A stretch of 64,000 nt of DNA from Sabethes cyaneus. Lineage: Eukaryota; Arthropoda; Insecta; Diptera; Culicidae. The stretch lies in assembly GCF_943734655.1 (NCBI RefSeq), contig NC_071355.1:15170768-15234767 (forward strand), read 5' to 3'. Shown here in pieces: positions 1 to 11,000 of this stretch. How positions within the stretch are numbered: the first letter of the stretch is position 1; every line of letters begins with the position of its first letter. The position numbers were made by a program, and so were the translations under genes. The notes under the pieces were generated by a model, which ran no database searches, was not told the origin of the DNA, and saw only the letters and a program-made list of their open reading frames with translations.

Positions 1-1771
1 GCCGTCCATCCGTGCTGTGTTTGCTGCACAGCACAGGGTCAATCTCGTGCCGAGAGCGCTTTTAACTTACGTCGCTTCGTCTCGATAAGCTCACAAAAAA
101 AGGCACGCCTCGGAACGGAACCGGTGCAGCCCAACCCAACCCCTGTAGCGATTACTGGATACAAGCGTAACGAGGCAGTTCAGGAAAACTTTGCCCATAG
201 AACTAACATTTACCGTGTAATCTGAGTAAGGTTCCATCAGGGACCTCGCACCGGAGTGGCGCGTCCGGGGCTTTTATAGGAGAAGGCTCACTTTCGTTAA
301 ATTTCTGCCTTTTTCATTCTGTCGACAATCAACGTATGTTTGCTTAGTACCATGAGCATGTACTCATCAACTTATATAGGACAGGACAACCCTCACAGTG
401 GTTTAGTGCCGCTCACTTTGCTTGGAATAGCACAATATAAAATCCGATCAGCTCGTTTTGTTTCTATCAGCCATTCCATCACCCATTAGAACACAAATTA
501 TGCTAGCAATTTCAAACGATTTTCACAATGCTTAGCAGCACGATAAGAGTCTGTTACATTTTCTTCCAATGTTGTGCGAGGCTCGTATCAGCTCTATCCA
601 TCGCAGGATAAAAAATTCATATCGTTTAAAATTCCTGTAGCTCTTCAATGTATTAAGTCTCTGCCCATACACTATCCAATTCTGATTATGCACCATAATC
701 TCCGAAATCCTCGCTCAATCTAGCTTGCATCCCACAGTGCTCTGCAATAAGGCTGAATTTTCCTCGCTATCCATCCGAACGTCGGACTCTTTCCGTTGCG
801 AGAGACGATGGGATGCGATGGATGGAACGAAAGCGCACCGCAGCACCGGACGAAAAGATAGCGAAAACTGGGTGTACCTTCTATTCACATAAGTAAACAT
901 TCACGATACGAAATGCTAAGCCATAACTTTTTCTTGCTTACTCGACAGACAGACAGCCAGCCAGCCCGGCTAGCTGTCCGGTTTGCTCCATGTCGCTTAA
1001 CCATGCCACTTAACCCGTCATCTGCTGGGCAACCGAAACCCATCCGTGCTGTGCCAGGGCGGGCGACTGGGGCAACCGTGCAAGTTAATCCCAATCCCAG
1101 TGGTAGGAGTAGTAGTAGTAGTAGTAATAGTAGTAGTAAGCTGCCGTCCACTGCTGACTGCCAAAGTGGACCTTATTTTTCCCTTCAAAACAACCAGCAG
1201 CTGAGCGCTGACCCAGTTTGGAGTGCAGTTCGAGCGAAGGGACGTTTTTTTTTCTTCTTCGCTTGTCTCATGAGAAGTTGTAGAATATCCGGAATAAAAC
1301 CATTCCTGAAACATTCAAGATTAACTCGTTCGCCGCAGTGTTTCTACTCGAAGTGAATCGGAATAGTTCAGCTGAAAAAAAAACTTGCTGCTTCCAAATA
1401 GGCGTGCTCATGTTTATAAATTGCCAGTGCAAAATATGTTTTTCGACATTATCTATTGCCCGCGAAAGAGAGGCAGATTTTCGTTGATCCCCACGATGAT
1501 GCCAGAGATGCGTTGTATGAAGGGCATAACTGTACAGGCGCGTCAACCAACTTGTCAACATGTTGGGGTTATGTTTTTGTTTTCGACCGAACAGTAAAAC
1601 GGAGAACAGAACGTATTGCTACAGTTACAGTTTACAGTCTGTGAAAAAATAACATTGGGTACCGGACGGTACCTTTATTCTAGAAATTAAACAGTTGGTA
1701 ATGCAGTTTCACAAAACAATTCTACTTCTTACTTTAGACTTTTACTTCTTACAATTCTGCTTCTTACTTTA
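1..1771. other. No recognisable gene
   Basis: No coding region, RNA gene or repeat family was recognised here apart from a short (AGT)n run at 1108-1139. The reading frames present are short and low in complexity. The sequence has the mixed composition of ordinary insect intergenic or intronic DNA. Confidence 0.5.
1108..1139. repeat. Short (AGT)n microsatellite
   Basis: About ten AGT triplets, interrupted once by AAT. In frames it would read as a short Ser or Leu run, but no supporting gene is seen. Confidence 0.85.
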
Positions 1772-1895
1772 GATTATAGCTTGGTTCGACCCATGCACCT
1801 TCCCACTCTTTCCCCATCACTCCAACAAATTTTCATTACTTTCCCATATCCTCCCTCCATCAATTGTACAACCACCGTTTCAAAAAAATATTAAT
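1772..1895 (+). repeat. 3' part of a dispersed repeat also at 15181
   Basis: The stretch beginning GATTATAGCTTGGTTCGACC matches 15181 onward. Both copies continue through a C/T-rich middle to a CGTTTCAAAAAATATTAAT-like end. This copy is shorter, and its downstream end is interrupted by the inverted-repeat insertion at 1896-2079. Confidence 0.75.
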
Positions 1896-2079
1896 TGTAT
1901 GTTTGTCGACTGTTGGGATTTACTTGTTGGATTTTTTTCCTCGGCTTGATCAGTCTCAAAAATGTCAAAAACGAGCTTGGTCTCTACATCCGACATAAAT
2001 CATCGAAACTGTCGGATGTAGAGACCAAGCTCGTTTTTGACATTTTTGAGACTGATCAAGCCGAGGAAAAAAATCCAAC
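1896..2079. mobile_element. Perfect 72-bp foldback between direct repeats
   Basis: The arms at 1924-1995 and 2010-2081 are perfect reverse complements (72 bp) around a 14-base loop. The segment is bracketed by a 13-base direct repeat, AAAAAATATTAAT, at 1883-1895 and 2080-2092, as expected of a target-site duplication. The right arm overlaps the direct repeat by two bases. No transposase is present. It could be a young foldback element or an inverted-duplication artefact of cloning or assembly. Confidence 0.6.
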
Positions 2080-2193
2080 AAAAAATATTAATATTAATAC
2101 CTGATCGCGTTTCAAGGTCAAAGACTAAAAACCACGAGTTTAGTCTCCAGATCGATGTTGAATATTTTTGCAGCGGTAGATCAGAAGTTGGTG

Positions 2194-2690
2194 GTGCTGA
2201 TTTCCTAATGTCAAGGAACATGTGTGCCAAATTTGACAAAACACGGTCAATGCGTTCCGGAGTTATGGCTTCCCACCCTCTATTAGGGACCATCCCCCCT
2301 TCCTATAAGGGAACCTCGCCCTCTTTTTTGTTAACCCTCTAGTGTTTCTCTTTTGTAAAGGAACATGTGTGCCAAGTTTGATGAAGAACCGTCCACGCAT
2401 TTCGTAGTTATGGTCTTCCCCCTGTTATGAATACCCCCCTCTTCTTGTGAACCCATCAGTGCTGATTCCCTTATGGCAAGGGACATGTATGCCAAGTTTG
2501 GTGAAGAACCGTCTAGGCATTTAGGAGTTATGGACTCCCCCCTGTTACTATCCTCTTCTTATCAACCCCCCAGTGCTGATTCCCGTATAACAAGGAATAT
2601 GTGTACCAAGTTTGGTGGCGATCGGTCAAGGCGTTCTGGATTTATGGTGGAACATACATACTCACGCTCACTTTTATATACATTAGACTA
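2194..2690 (+). repeat. Tandem ~115-150-bp repeats, four units
   Basis: Four diverged units start near 2194, 2342, 2459 and 2573. Each contains a GTGCCAAGTTTGG-like word, then an AGTTATGG-like word, then a C-rich linker. The last unit runs into TGGAACATAC and an AT-rich TTTTATATACATTAGA end. This unit plan and ending resemble the large element at 20.7-27.7 kb (CCAAATTTGG, GAGTTATGAG, GGAACATACG, TATAGGTATAGATT). It is probably an older relative that lacks the GACA run. Confidence 0.6.
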
Positions 2691-2815
2691 GATTAGAATT
2701 ACAATTAGACTTGAAATCCGAGTTTGGATTTTACTGAAAATTGAATTTAAAATTGGAATTAAAATAGACTTTAAATTGGACGTAGACACGAAATAAGATA
2801 CAAAGTTTTACTTAA
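2691..2815 (+). repeat. Degenerate 12-bp repeats (TTGGACTTGAAA type)
   Basis: Irregular repetition of words like TTGAAATT, TTGGA and AAATTGGAA with a period near 12 bases. The same pattern occurs at 7500, 13800, 16800, 36180 and 42700, often beside the pyrimidine/purine-biased blocks. Confidence 0.6.
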
Positions 2816-2923
2816 AGCTTTCCTCCATTATTGTTCCGTGTTTCTTCGCTTTGTGTCCCATTTTTTTCTTATTTTAAATCTTGTTTTGCTCTTGTTTTTA
2901 TCCCATTTTTATATTCTTCTTCT

Positions 2924-4235
2924 TCAGCAGCATAGAGCCGGGGTGGCTCGTGCTGTTTCAAGCACTCGTCTCCATTCAACTCGGTCTTGGGCCACTCGTC
3001 GCCAATTTCCTAGCCGTCTCAGAAGTCGCAAATCGCTTTCGACCTGGTCGAGCCATCGTGCACGTTGGGCCCCCCTGTTCCTGGTGCCGGTGGGGTTGTT
3101 GAAGAGGACCGTTTTCGTCGCACTGTCGTCCGGCATCCTTACGACGTGTCCGGCCCACCGTAGCCTGCTAACTTTCGCTAGATGTACGATGGGAGTCTCT
3201 CCAAGCAGTGCCTGTAGCTCGTGATTCATACGCCTCCGCCACTCTCCGCTTTCAGTTTGTACTCCGCCAAATATCGTCCGCAGCACTTTCCGCTCAAACA
3301 CGGCAAGGGCGCGTATGTCCTCCGTAAGCAGCGTCACGGCTTCAAGTCCATAAAGAACTACCGGTCTAATAATGGTTTTGTACATTGTTAGCTTCGTGCG
3401 GCGGCGTATGCTTCCTGATCGCAGCGTTTTACGAAGGGCAAAGTAGGCCCGATTTCCCGCTTGGATGCGCCGCTGGATCTCCTTACTAGTGTTGTTGTCC
3501 GCGGTCACCAGCGATCCCAAATACACGAACTCTTCTACCACTTCTAGTTCGTCGCCGTCAACGGTTACCGTCCGTGGGAGGCACGCATTTGTTTCCTTTG
3601 AGCCTCTTCGTTTCATGTATTTGGTCTTCGACGCATTTATTCTTAGCCCAATTCTCCTAGACTCCGCTTTCAGTCTGGCGTAGATTGCCTCCGCGGTCGC
3701 AAAGTTCCTGGCAATGATATCGAAGTCATCTGCAAAGCCTAGAAGTTGGCTACTCTTGGTAAAAATCGTGCCTCTCGTTTCGATGCCCGCTCGTCGGATC
3801 ACCCCCTCAAGAGCGATGTTGAACAGCATGCAGGATAGACCGTCACCTTGTCTCAACCCTCGTCGCGTCTCGAAGGGACTCGAGAGTGTCCCAGAGATGC
3901 GTACGAAACACATCACTCGATCCAATGTAGCTCTGATCAGTCGCGTCAGTTTGTCCGGAAAACCGTATTCGTGCATTATCTGCCATAGCTTGTCTCGATC
4001 GACTGTATCGTATGCTGCTTTGAAATCGATAAAGATGTGATGCGTGGGCACGTTGTACTCCCGACATTTCTGCAAGATCTGTCGGATAGTAAACATTTGG
4101 TCCGTAGTTGCGCGAGCCCCCATGAAACCCGCCTGATTATTCCCTACGAAACCTTGTGCTACGGTGACAGCCGGCGTAACAGGATCTGGGAGAGTACCTT
4201 GTAGGCGGCGTTTACCAGCGTAATACCACGTTTAT
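2924..4235 (-). pseudogene. RTE-like non-LTR retrotransposon, 3' half
   Basis: A 399-residue open frame runs from 4123 down to a stop at 2924. It encodes the catalytic part of a reverse transcriptase and its C-terminal region. Visible motifs are FIDFKAAYD (residues 31-39), RQGDGLS (91-97) and the catalytic box FADD (130-133). A C-terminal RWAGHVVRMPDD-type segment follows, as in RTE-like elements of arthropods. The sequence continues upstream in a shifted frame to about 4235 (a NAAYKVLSQILLRRL-type segment), showing a one-base frameshift near 4150-4165. The endonuclease and RT N-terminus are missing, so the copy is 5' truncated, as is usual for target-primed insertion. Related fragments lie at 45.1 and 63.5 kb. 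Clade assignment is by motif recall only. Confidence 0.85.
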
Positions 4236-4356
4236 ATTCTCTTTAAATGGGTAATACCCATTTTTATATTCTCTTTTCCATTTTCCGTCTTTTCACTTTC
4301 ATTCTTCCATTTTTCGTTTCCAGTTTGCGACTTCATATTCTAATCCTTTCTATATT

Positions 4357-4576
4357 CTAAAATTAAAAAGAAGAAGAAAATTTATCCAATTTAATTCTAT
4401 TATGTATATTTTATCCACGACAGATATGTATTTCGCCTGCGACTTGCAGGCTTCCTCAGTGTCTGTTTTCGAACACTGAGGAAGCCTGCAAGTCGTAGGC
4501 GAAATACGTATCTGTCGTGAATAAAATATACATAGTAGAATTAAATTGGATAAGTTTTCTTCTTTTTTAATTTTAG
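4357..4576. repeat. Near-perfect ~104-bp inverted repeat
   Basis: Arms at about 4357-4462 and 4473-4576 are reverse complements with a few mismatches and small indels around a 10-base loop. The inner part (CGACTTGCAGGCTTCCTCAG and its complement) is nearly exact. No terminal signature or target duplication was recognised. Confidence 0.8.
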
Positions 4577-4599
4577 GTTGCGTATTCTACTAAGACGCT

Positions 4600-6425
4600 C
4601 CAAAAACGTCAGTCTTTCTACATCCGTTATTCGTTTTCCCTTGTTGCTGTTCTTTTGGTTCAGGTTTATTCTGTTTTTGGTTTATCTATATCTTTAATTC
4701 ACTTTTTTTCTTCTTTTTCTGTCCCATTTTTCCATTTTTTGTTCCATTCTTTTAAAGCCTTTGATATCAAGTTTGACATCTTTTCTGGGTTTCTTGGTTT
4801 CCTCGTTCGTATTTATTTGTTCTCTATCGGTTTCACTTTTGGTTTCACTTGCTTTCTGTTTCATTTTCGCTCTAGTTCTCTGCAGTTTTCCCACATTTTC
4901 TGATACGTTTTTGCTCTTTCTGTACCTTCTGTATCGTTTTCTCTTTATCCCGTTTCTCTGTTTTTCTGTCCGCTGTTTCCTCTTTTTCTATTTTCTATTC
5001 TAGAATATTTTTCTATTTCGTTTTCTTCTCATTTTGAAGCATCGGTTTCGTATTTTTTTCCTTTCAAACTCCTTGTCTATTTTTTCGTTTTCGTCTGTTT
5101 TGTTCTTCATCTTATTATATCCTCCTTTTCTGCGACGTTTGCTTTTCTGTTTTCTTTTGTTTTCAGTTTTCATTTTTTTCTTTCAATTTTCTTCTGTTCT
5201 CGTTTCTCCTGTTCCTTTCCCTTCTTGTCTATCTCATTTTTTCAGTTGCCGTTTTTCCTTCTTTTCTTGCGTTTTTCTTTTTTTTCTTTCCAGTCTCCTT
5301 TTCTTTACCCTTCTCCTTCTCCCATTTGCTTTTTTCCATTCCGTTATTACTCCTATTCTGTTAGGTTTTTCTTGTGTTTTCCCCTTTTTCTATCCAGCCA
5401 TCCAGTTTTTGTCGTTTTTCCTCGCACTCTTTTCCGTTCCCAGACAAACGCAATGGAACAGAGGAGAAACGCTAAAAAATACGAAGAAATAACGTGACAG
5501 AATGGAAGAAAACGGGAGAAAAAAGGAAAAACGAAGCAAAATTAGGATATTGGATCGAAGGAGAACGAATACGAAAAGAAGAATAATTAGAGAAATGGGG
5601 GGAAAACGATAAAGACACAAGGAAAGTGAGAAAGAAAATGAGGACAAACTGGACAGAAAAGAAGAGCAAACGAATAAAAAAAAAAGAAAACAGGGATAGA
5701 AAAGTAGGAAAAGAAAAGGAGATGCGGATACAGGAAAATTGAGATATGTAAACAGAACATTTCTTCTTTTCCTGGAGAAATATAAATGAAGAAAACAAAC
5801 GAGATGAAATAGTGGCAGAAAACAAACAATTGCAAAACAAAATAAGGGGATGAACGAAACGATGACAACAAAATATTTGAAAAAGGATTAACGGAACAGA
5901 AAACAAAAAACAAGACATGAAAACAGACAAAAAAAGAAAAAACAAGAAACAGACAAACAAGAGCAAAAGCAGGTCAAAAAGAGTGAAAACGGAACAAGAC
6001 AACAAGAGGAAGAGGAAACATTGAGCAAAATAAGAAAAAGAAAAAACAAGTTAGAAAAGGACGGAAAACGTGACAAATAGAGAGAAGAAAGATGAAAAAC
6101 GAGAGGGAAGAGCGGTAAAGACAAAACCTGGAAAAGAAAAAGGGAAAATCCGAAGAAAGCAGACAGAGAGCGAATGAGAAAATTACAAAAATTTAGTGAA
6201 AAATAAAAGAAAAAAAATGGGACAGGAAACGAAGAAAATGGGAACAATGAAACAGAAAACACTGGACAGAAAAAGCAAAAAAACGAGAAAAAAAGTGAAA
6301 AAATGTAAGGAAGAGCACTCTGAGCACTCTGAGAGCACTCAGAGCACGGTACAAAAGAGAAGAAAAAATAACCACAAAATAAGCAAAACGTATGCGAGAG
6401 TAAGACGTAATACGTCAATCCTAAT
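4600..6425. repeat. Pyrimidine block switching to purine
   Basis: From about 4600 to 5450 the + strand is strongly T/C-rich, with recurring words such as TTTTCTGTCCCGTTTTT. At about 5450 the bias flips, and the + strand is A/G-rich (ACGGGACAGAAAA-like words) to about 6425. The two halves therefore look like one diverged family in opposite orientations. The purine side ends in TTTCAAGTAAAATCTTGG followed by 12-bp-type repeats, a junction also seen at 16.8 and 36.6 kb. Reading frames here (poly-Phe/Ser/Leu or Lys/Glu/Arg) are composition artefacts. Confidence 0.7.
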
Positions 6426-6565
6426 TTCAAGTAAAATCTTGGCTCCAAGTCCAAATTCAAGTCTAATTCCATCCATCCATCTTTAAGGTGAAATTGCAAA
6501 TTAACTTTCTTGTAAAAATGTTTAGTTAATCGTACCTAGAACGCTAAATATGTGCTACTTTTGTG

Positions 6566-6912
6566 GCGTTCCGCAGGGATGATTCGATCACTTTGACTCA
6601 ATTTTGATTCATTTGTTAGTACCGTCTCAGTCGAGCAAAATTTGGTAAAGTGATATATGGGACATAGTTAGGTGCTACAATGCTAGTAACTCAATAGTGC
6701 CTAAATGAACATTCACTTATTTACTATAGAGAAACTAGCATTGTAGCACCGTAAATACAAAAGATACAACAAAACTTTATTCAGCAAAATTGTGAATAAG
6801 AGCTAGCTACAATTGTCCCATATGTCACTTTGTCAAATTTTGCTCGGCTGAGACGGTACTGTCAAATGAATTAAAATTGAGTCAAAGTGATCGAATCATT
6901 CCTGGCGTTCCC
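6566..6912. mobile_element. hAT-type foldback MITE (non-autonomous)
   Basis: The element at 6574-6904 (331 bp) begins CAGGGATGATTCG and ends with the reverse complement of CAGGAATGATTCG (one mismatch). It is flanked by 8-base near-identical duplications, GCGTTCCG at 6566-6573 and GCGTTCCC at 6905-6912. The arms stay complementary far inward, to GGTGCTACAATGCTAGT near 6672-6688 and its complement near 6733-6749. The right arm carries about 60 extra bases. TIRs starting CAGGG plus an 8-bp duplication are typical of the hAT superfamily. There is no coding sequence. Confidence 0.75.
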
Positions 6913-7285
6913 TTCAAACTACTAAGCTATAATACTGTAAAATTCCCTAAAACAATTTTTGCTGTTGCTGATACATCGAAGAGATATTTTCAGCTGAAAG
7001 AAAATTCAATTTAATCTTCAATTATTACTTGATGCTGAAGGCCACCAAGGCTGATAGATTGATGGATGATATTCACATTTATCTTGAAACATTTACTAGG
7101 AGCCCGAATGTCATGATAATTATGTGCCTTCCGGGACGGAATTTTGGCTAATTCAATCACCAACAAGAAACGAACGAAGATCTGAACCTCACGAGTGGTT
7201 TCCGTAGCGCATCTGGTCACACACACATACTTCGTCGAGTAAAACATGTTATCAAAATATTACAATATAATGTTAACATAGGCCT

Positions 7286-7335
7286 ACGTCACCCTTTCGT
7301 ACAACCCTTAGGGCTGTATACCTTGTAGTTTTTTT
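7286..7335 (-). repeat. ~45-bp dispersed repeat end
   Basis: The reverse complement contains GGTATACAGCCCTAAGG and GAAAGGGTGACGTAGG, the same left-end sequence as the histone-H3-bearing repeats at 14.06 and 57.72 kb. Beyond the GACGTAGG word the homology stops, so only the end is present. Confidence 0.7.
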
Positions 7336-7499
7336 GTTTGAAACAAAAATTCTGTTCAAGAAAATATATTCGCTGTGTTCAGATTGGCAAGATAAATGCA
7401 GTAAATACATTTCTATAAACAGAACCCCGCTTTTGTGCCTAAAAACTGCTTCCGAAATTGGTCTCTCCAACGAAAAGATAATGACTGCTGATTTCCCGT

Positions 7500-7700
7500 T
7501 AAGCCCAATTACAAGTCTAATGTTAAACCAATTTCAAATCAAATTCAAACTCTTATGTCAAGTCCAATTTCTAGTAAAGTTATATTTCCAATTTCAAATC
7601 CAATTTCAAATGTAATTGCAAGTTCGATTTCGAGCATCATTTCAAATCCGATCTTGACTTTAATTTCAAGTTTTATTTCCAAAAAAAATCTCCAATTTTT
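7500..7700 (+). repeat. Degenerate 12-bp repeats
   Basis: CAAATTTCAAATCC-like words recur at about 12-base spacing. This is the reverse-strand form of the TTGGACTTGAAA-type repeat seen elsewhere in the window. Confidence 0.6.
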
Positions 7701-7710
7701 CTTTTAGGTC

Positions 7711-7944
7711 TTTTAAGTTGGGTGCCCGCCCAGTTATCTTCGAGGTACGATACTGGTCTAATAAGCCAGTTGCCGCATGTTCGAATCTCGGCTAGGCAGT
7801 GCTTGCAAGATAGAGTCAATAGGATCGTTGCACTGGTCCCGTAATTTTCCTGTACTCCAGCAGCCGGGTGCGAAGTCTGTCGATAAAGAAGGGTGATGTC
7901 TGAGGACGGGTTATAACCCAAGACTTTGTTTTTTTAAGTTGGGT
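7711..7944 (+). mobile_element. tRNA-headed SINE with 13-bp target duplication
   Basis: The body at 7724-7931 is flanked by exact direct repeats TTTTAAGTTGGGT (7711-7723 and 7932-7944). The head is tRNA-like: an ACTGG/CCAGT arm near 7751-7769 and a pol III B-box-like GTTCGAATCTC at 7779-7789. The tail reads CGAAGTCTGTCGATAAAGAAGG. Three other copies in the window (7945, 11821 and 30735) share head and body. It is non-coding and would depend on a LINE for mobility. No match to a named mosquito SINE is claimed. Confidence 0.8.
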
Positions 7945-8041
7945 ATAACGACTTGATCCTTCTTTATCGACACAGACTTCGCAGCCAGTTATTAGAGTAC
8001 AGGACAATTACCAGACTAGTGCAATGATCCTACTGATTCCA
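7945..8041 (-). mobile_element. Truncated copy of the same SINE, inverted
   Basis: This is the reverse complement of the SINE tail and body (ACTTGATCCTTCTTTATCGA at 7951-7970, then CAGACTTCG and a CAATGATCCTACTGATT end). It lies directly beside the full copy, tail to tail. The tRNA-like head is absent. Confidence 0.7.
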
Positions 8042-8059
8042 GAAGTAACGCCAGCTGAG

Positions 8060-11000
8060 ATTCATTCTTCTGAAAGTTCGGATGTCTCACTTTTGTTTAT
8101 GGCATTCTAGTGTATATGCCAAATAGAACAAAATGAATAAATTTTGTACTTCTGGTATGGTCGCCATTCAACCAGTCCAAATCAAATAAATTTGTTACAG
8201 ATCAAGAGATCCCTTTTCTCTCAGAATCACCCTTTCCATCTCTCACACCGAAAACACACATTTTCCAGTTGCACAAGTTAAATTTGCTGAATTCTAAGGT
8301 GCAATAAATAAAATCCATCTCTTCATTACAGCTTCATTTAAAATGTATTGAATTCTGCCGTATCGGAAATGGGGTCCAGCTCTCCGAAAGAGAATTGTTT
8401 ACATTCTCTATCCCTCCATCATCCATCATGCCGAAATTCAATTTCGCATTCCAATAACCCGTTCTTCCGAACCCGTACCTGCGAGGGAGGGCGCGATTAA
8501 ATCAAACTGGAACGATCCCCTCGATTAGATTTGGACCCCGATGGATGCTGCGATACCTTACGTGAACCTTACGCTACCCCCGACCCCGGCACCTGCCCGT
8601 GCCAACGATTCAGCGCATTCGTTTTCCTCACCGGTGTGTGAAACAATCGTCAAGGTGAAATATTGATTGCAAGATTAGATTCCTACTGAGACAAAAGGGT
8701 TACACATATCGCTTACACATACGTAAGCGCTCGCACGTCAAAGAAAGCGGTACCAACGCACAGGCTGTAGGCACCTAGTCAACACACAGCAGCACCGGAT
8801 GGGAACGTATCTCTCTCGGTCTCTCACCCGGGAAGCACGAAAGGTGGTTATGTTCGGTGCTTATGGCAAAGTGGCATCCACTCTTCCACATTCCCAACCA
8901 AACTGCCATCGAACGGGGTAAACATGCGGGAAAAAGTAGATAACACGTATCCTCCCGTTTCGCGTGGGATCCCAAGCGCCACAAAGTTTCTCGATAAATA
9001 ACCCAAGTGTCGCTATCAATTTTGTTTATTTTCGAAGTATGCCCGGCATGTTGGCAGGCGGAATTGACGGCGTGATAAATATTATGAATGAATGGGGTTT
9101 TGTGTTCGGTTATGGGGCTTTTTGTTTTGTTCCCCAATCTGATCCACAATGGTGGTGGTACGACTGCTGGACGCAGCGGCAGCCCCTTTGCTGCGGTTCA
9201 TTGAGGACTGTAGCAAATTTGCGTGCCCTCGCGTTCCCCCGTCCCCGGTTCTCATCCTATGTTTCATGTCGTGAGCATATCGACGGTTAAGTAAATTATG
9301 ATAATGTAGCCACTCACTGTTTAGGTTGTTAGAGTGCTTGACAGCCAAAACTTTTGTTTGTTGTACCTACTGACTGCTGATCTTAAATACATAATTCAAA
9401 AGGGTTTATGGGGCTACGGAGAAAAAGTCAGATTATCATAAGCACAAACTGGGTACATATGGTTAAGTATGCAGGAAACGCTCATCCATCAGCTTCATCC
9501 CGGAGCAAACAAAGCTCTAATGAACCACAAAGGATCCCACCGCAGTGCTTCCCTGCCCGCAGCAGCGTTCCAATCCTGCGCTGCCTGGTTTGGTTTGAAG
9601 AAACATCCACCAGCAATTAAAATTTAATTTGTCTGCCATCTGTCTTTCAGGTGCTACAACCCAGGTATACTTGTTCCATAAGTCAGCATCAATGCTAAGT
9701 CGTGTTACCGATGCTACCGATTACCAACATCGGTGTATGTGTGTCGGTATGTGCGCACATGTTGGGGTTGGGTGTGTATGTGTTTGTGCGACAACTATTA
9801 GAATTAATTGCAATAAAACCGTTCCGGGATGTTGTCTTCAGTGTGAAGTCAGTCTGGTACGTGGGTATCAGCAGCATCAGCAGCATTTCCGGTTTCGATT
9901 CAACTTCGTTCGTTTCTTGCCACACAGCACAGAAGCATTCGCACAAAGCAGCAAAGCAGCATTGAAAACCCGGACAACCGGAGAAGGAAAATCAAGTGTT
10001 GAAAAACAGGTTATCGTTCGTGTGTCGCACGCTTGGCCATGCTAGATTTCAATTACGGTTGATTTAATTATCGAGACGTGGTTGCTTGCCGGGTTTGTAA
10101 CCGATTTTAATGAGGATGAAATACGTCACTATGTCCAACGGGAGGATGTCGCATTAGGAGCAACCTACGTGCGTTTGCCACATTCAATCTCCGCTTCCAA
10201 TATTCTATCCAATGCCATGTAAATTTCCAATCGGAAATGATTTTTGACATTTCTTGTCAGATGACAAATCAACATGTATAAAATAAGATCGTTTTCTGAC
10301 AAAGAAAGAGAAATCGAGTGATTTCTTTTCTCTGAATGGCTCCTTTAAGCCACCTGCCATGGCACTTCTCCCGCTGGGGATGATTTAACATACACCAGCG
10401 CAGTCGTTTGGAACCGTTCAATCGAACAATCTCCACCCACAGCACAGCGACCAAGGAATGTCAAAGTGAAAGCTATTATCACCCGATGCTTTTCATTCAG
10501 TGCTGGTGCCGTTTTTTTCCTCCCCTTACTTTTGCGATGATAACCAGCGTATCTTCCCGGTAGGAAAAGGAAAAACACCTCTGCCTGATGGTTTATGCAT
10601 ACGTGCATATTTACCGGCAGAGGGCACGAAGGGTCGGCCCCTACCCGGAGGGCCAATACTGATGCCTCAATATTGCGCACATATGTTTTCTCAGCATGTG
10701 GCAAGTCCCAGGCACACCGTGGGCCCATCTGGTAGGTACGCTTGGGGAACGTTGTGCTTTCGGTAAAAACGGATTTTTTCGCCCTCATGCTCACACACAT
10801 TTTCCCACACGCAATGCGGCGCTTGGTGAAGTTACGAAAATCTTCCTCCGATCGAAAGCGGAATGTGGGCGGTGAGTGAATCAATAAAATATTGATTGAA
10901 AAGTTATGGCCATCAATGTTGATGATGGCAATGCGAACGGAGAACTAAGAAGAGCAGGCCATCTTTGCAATGCGTTCTGAACCTTCTGAACAGAAATAAC

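Noticed and set aside
7738..7792. tRNA gene
   Set aside because: The tRNA-like arm and B box belong to a dispersed SINE with a target duplication. There is no acceptor stem and the anticodon loop is not standard.
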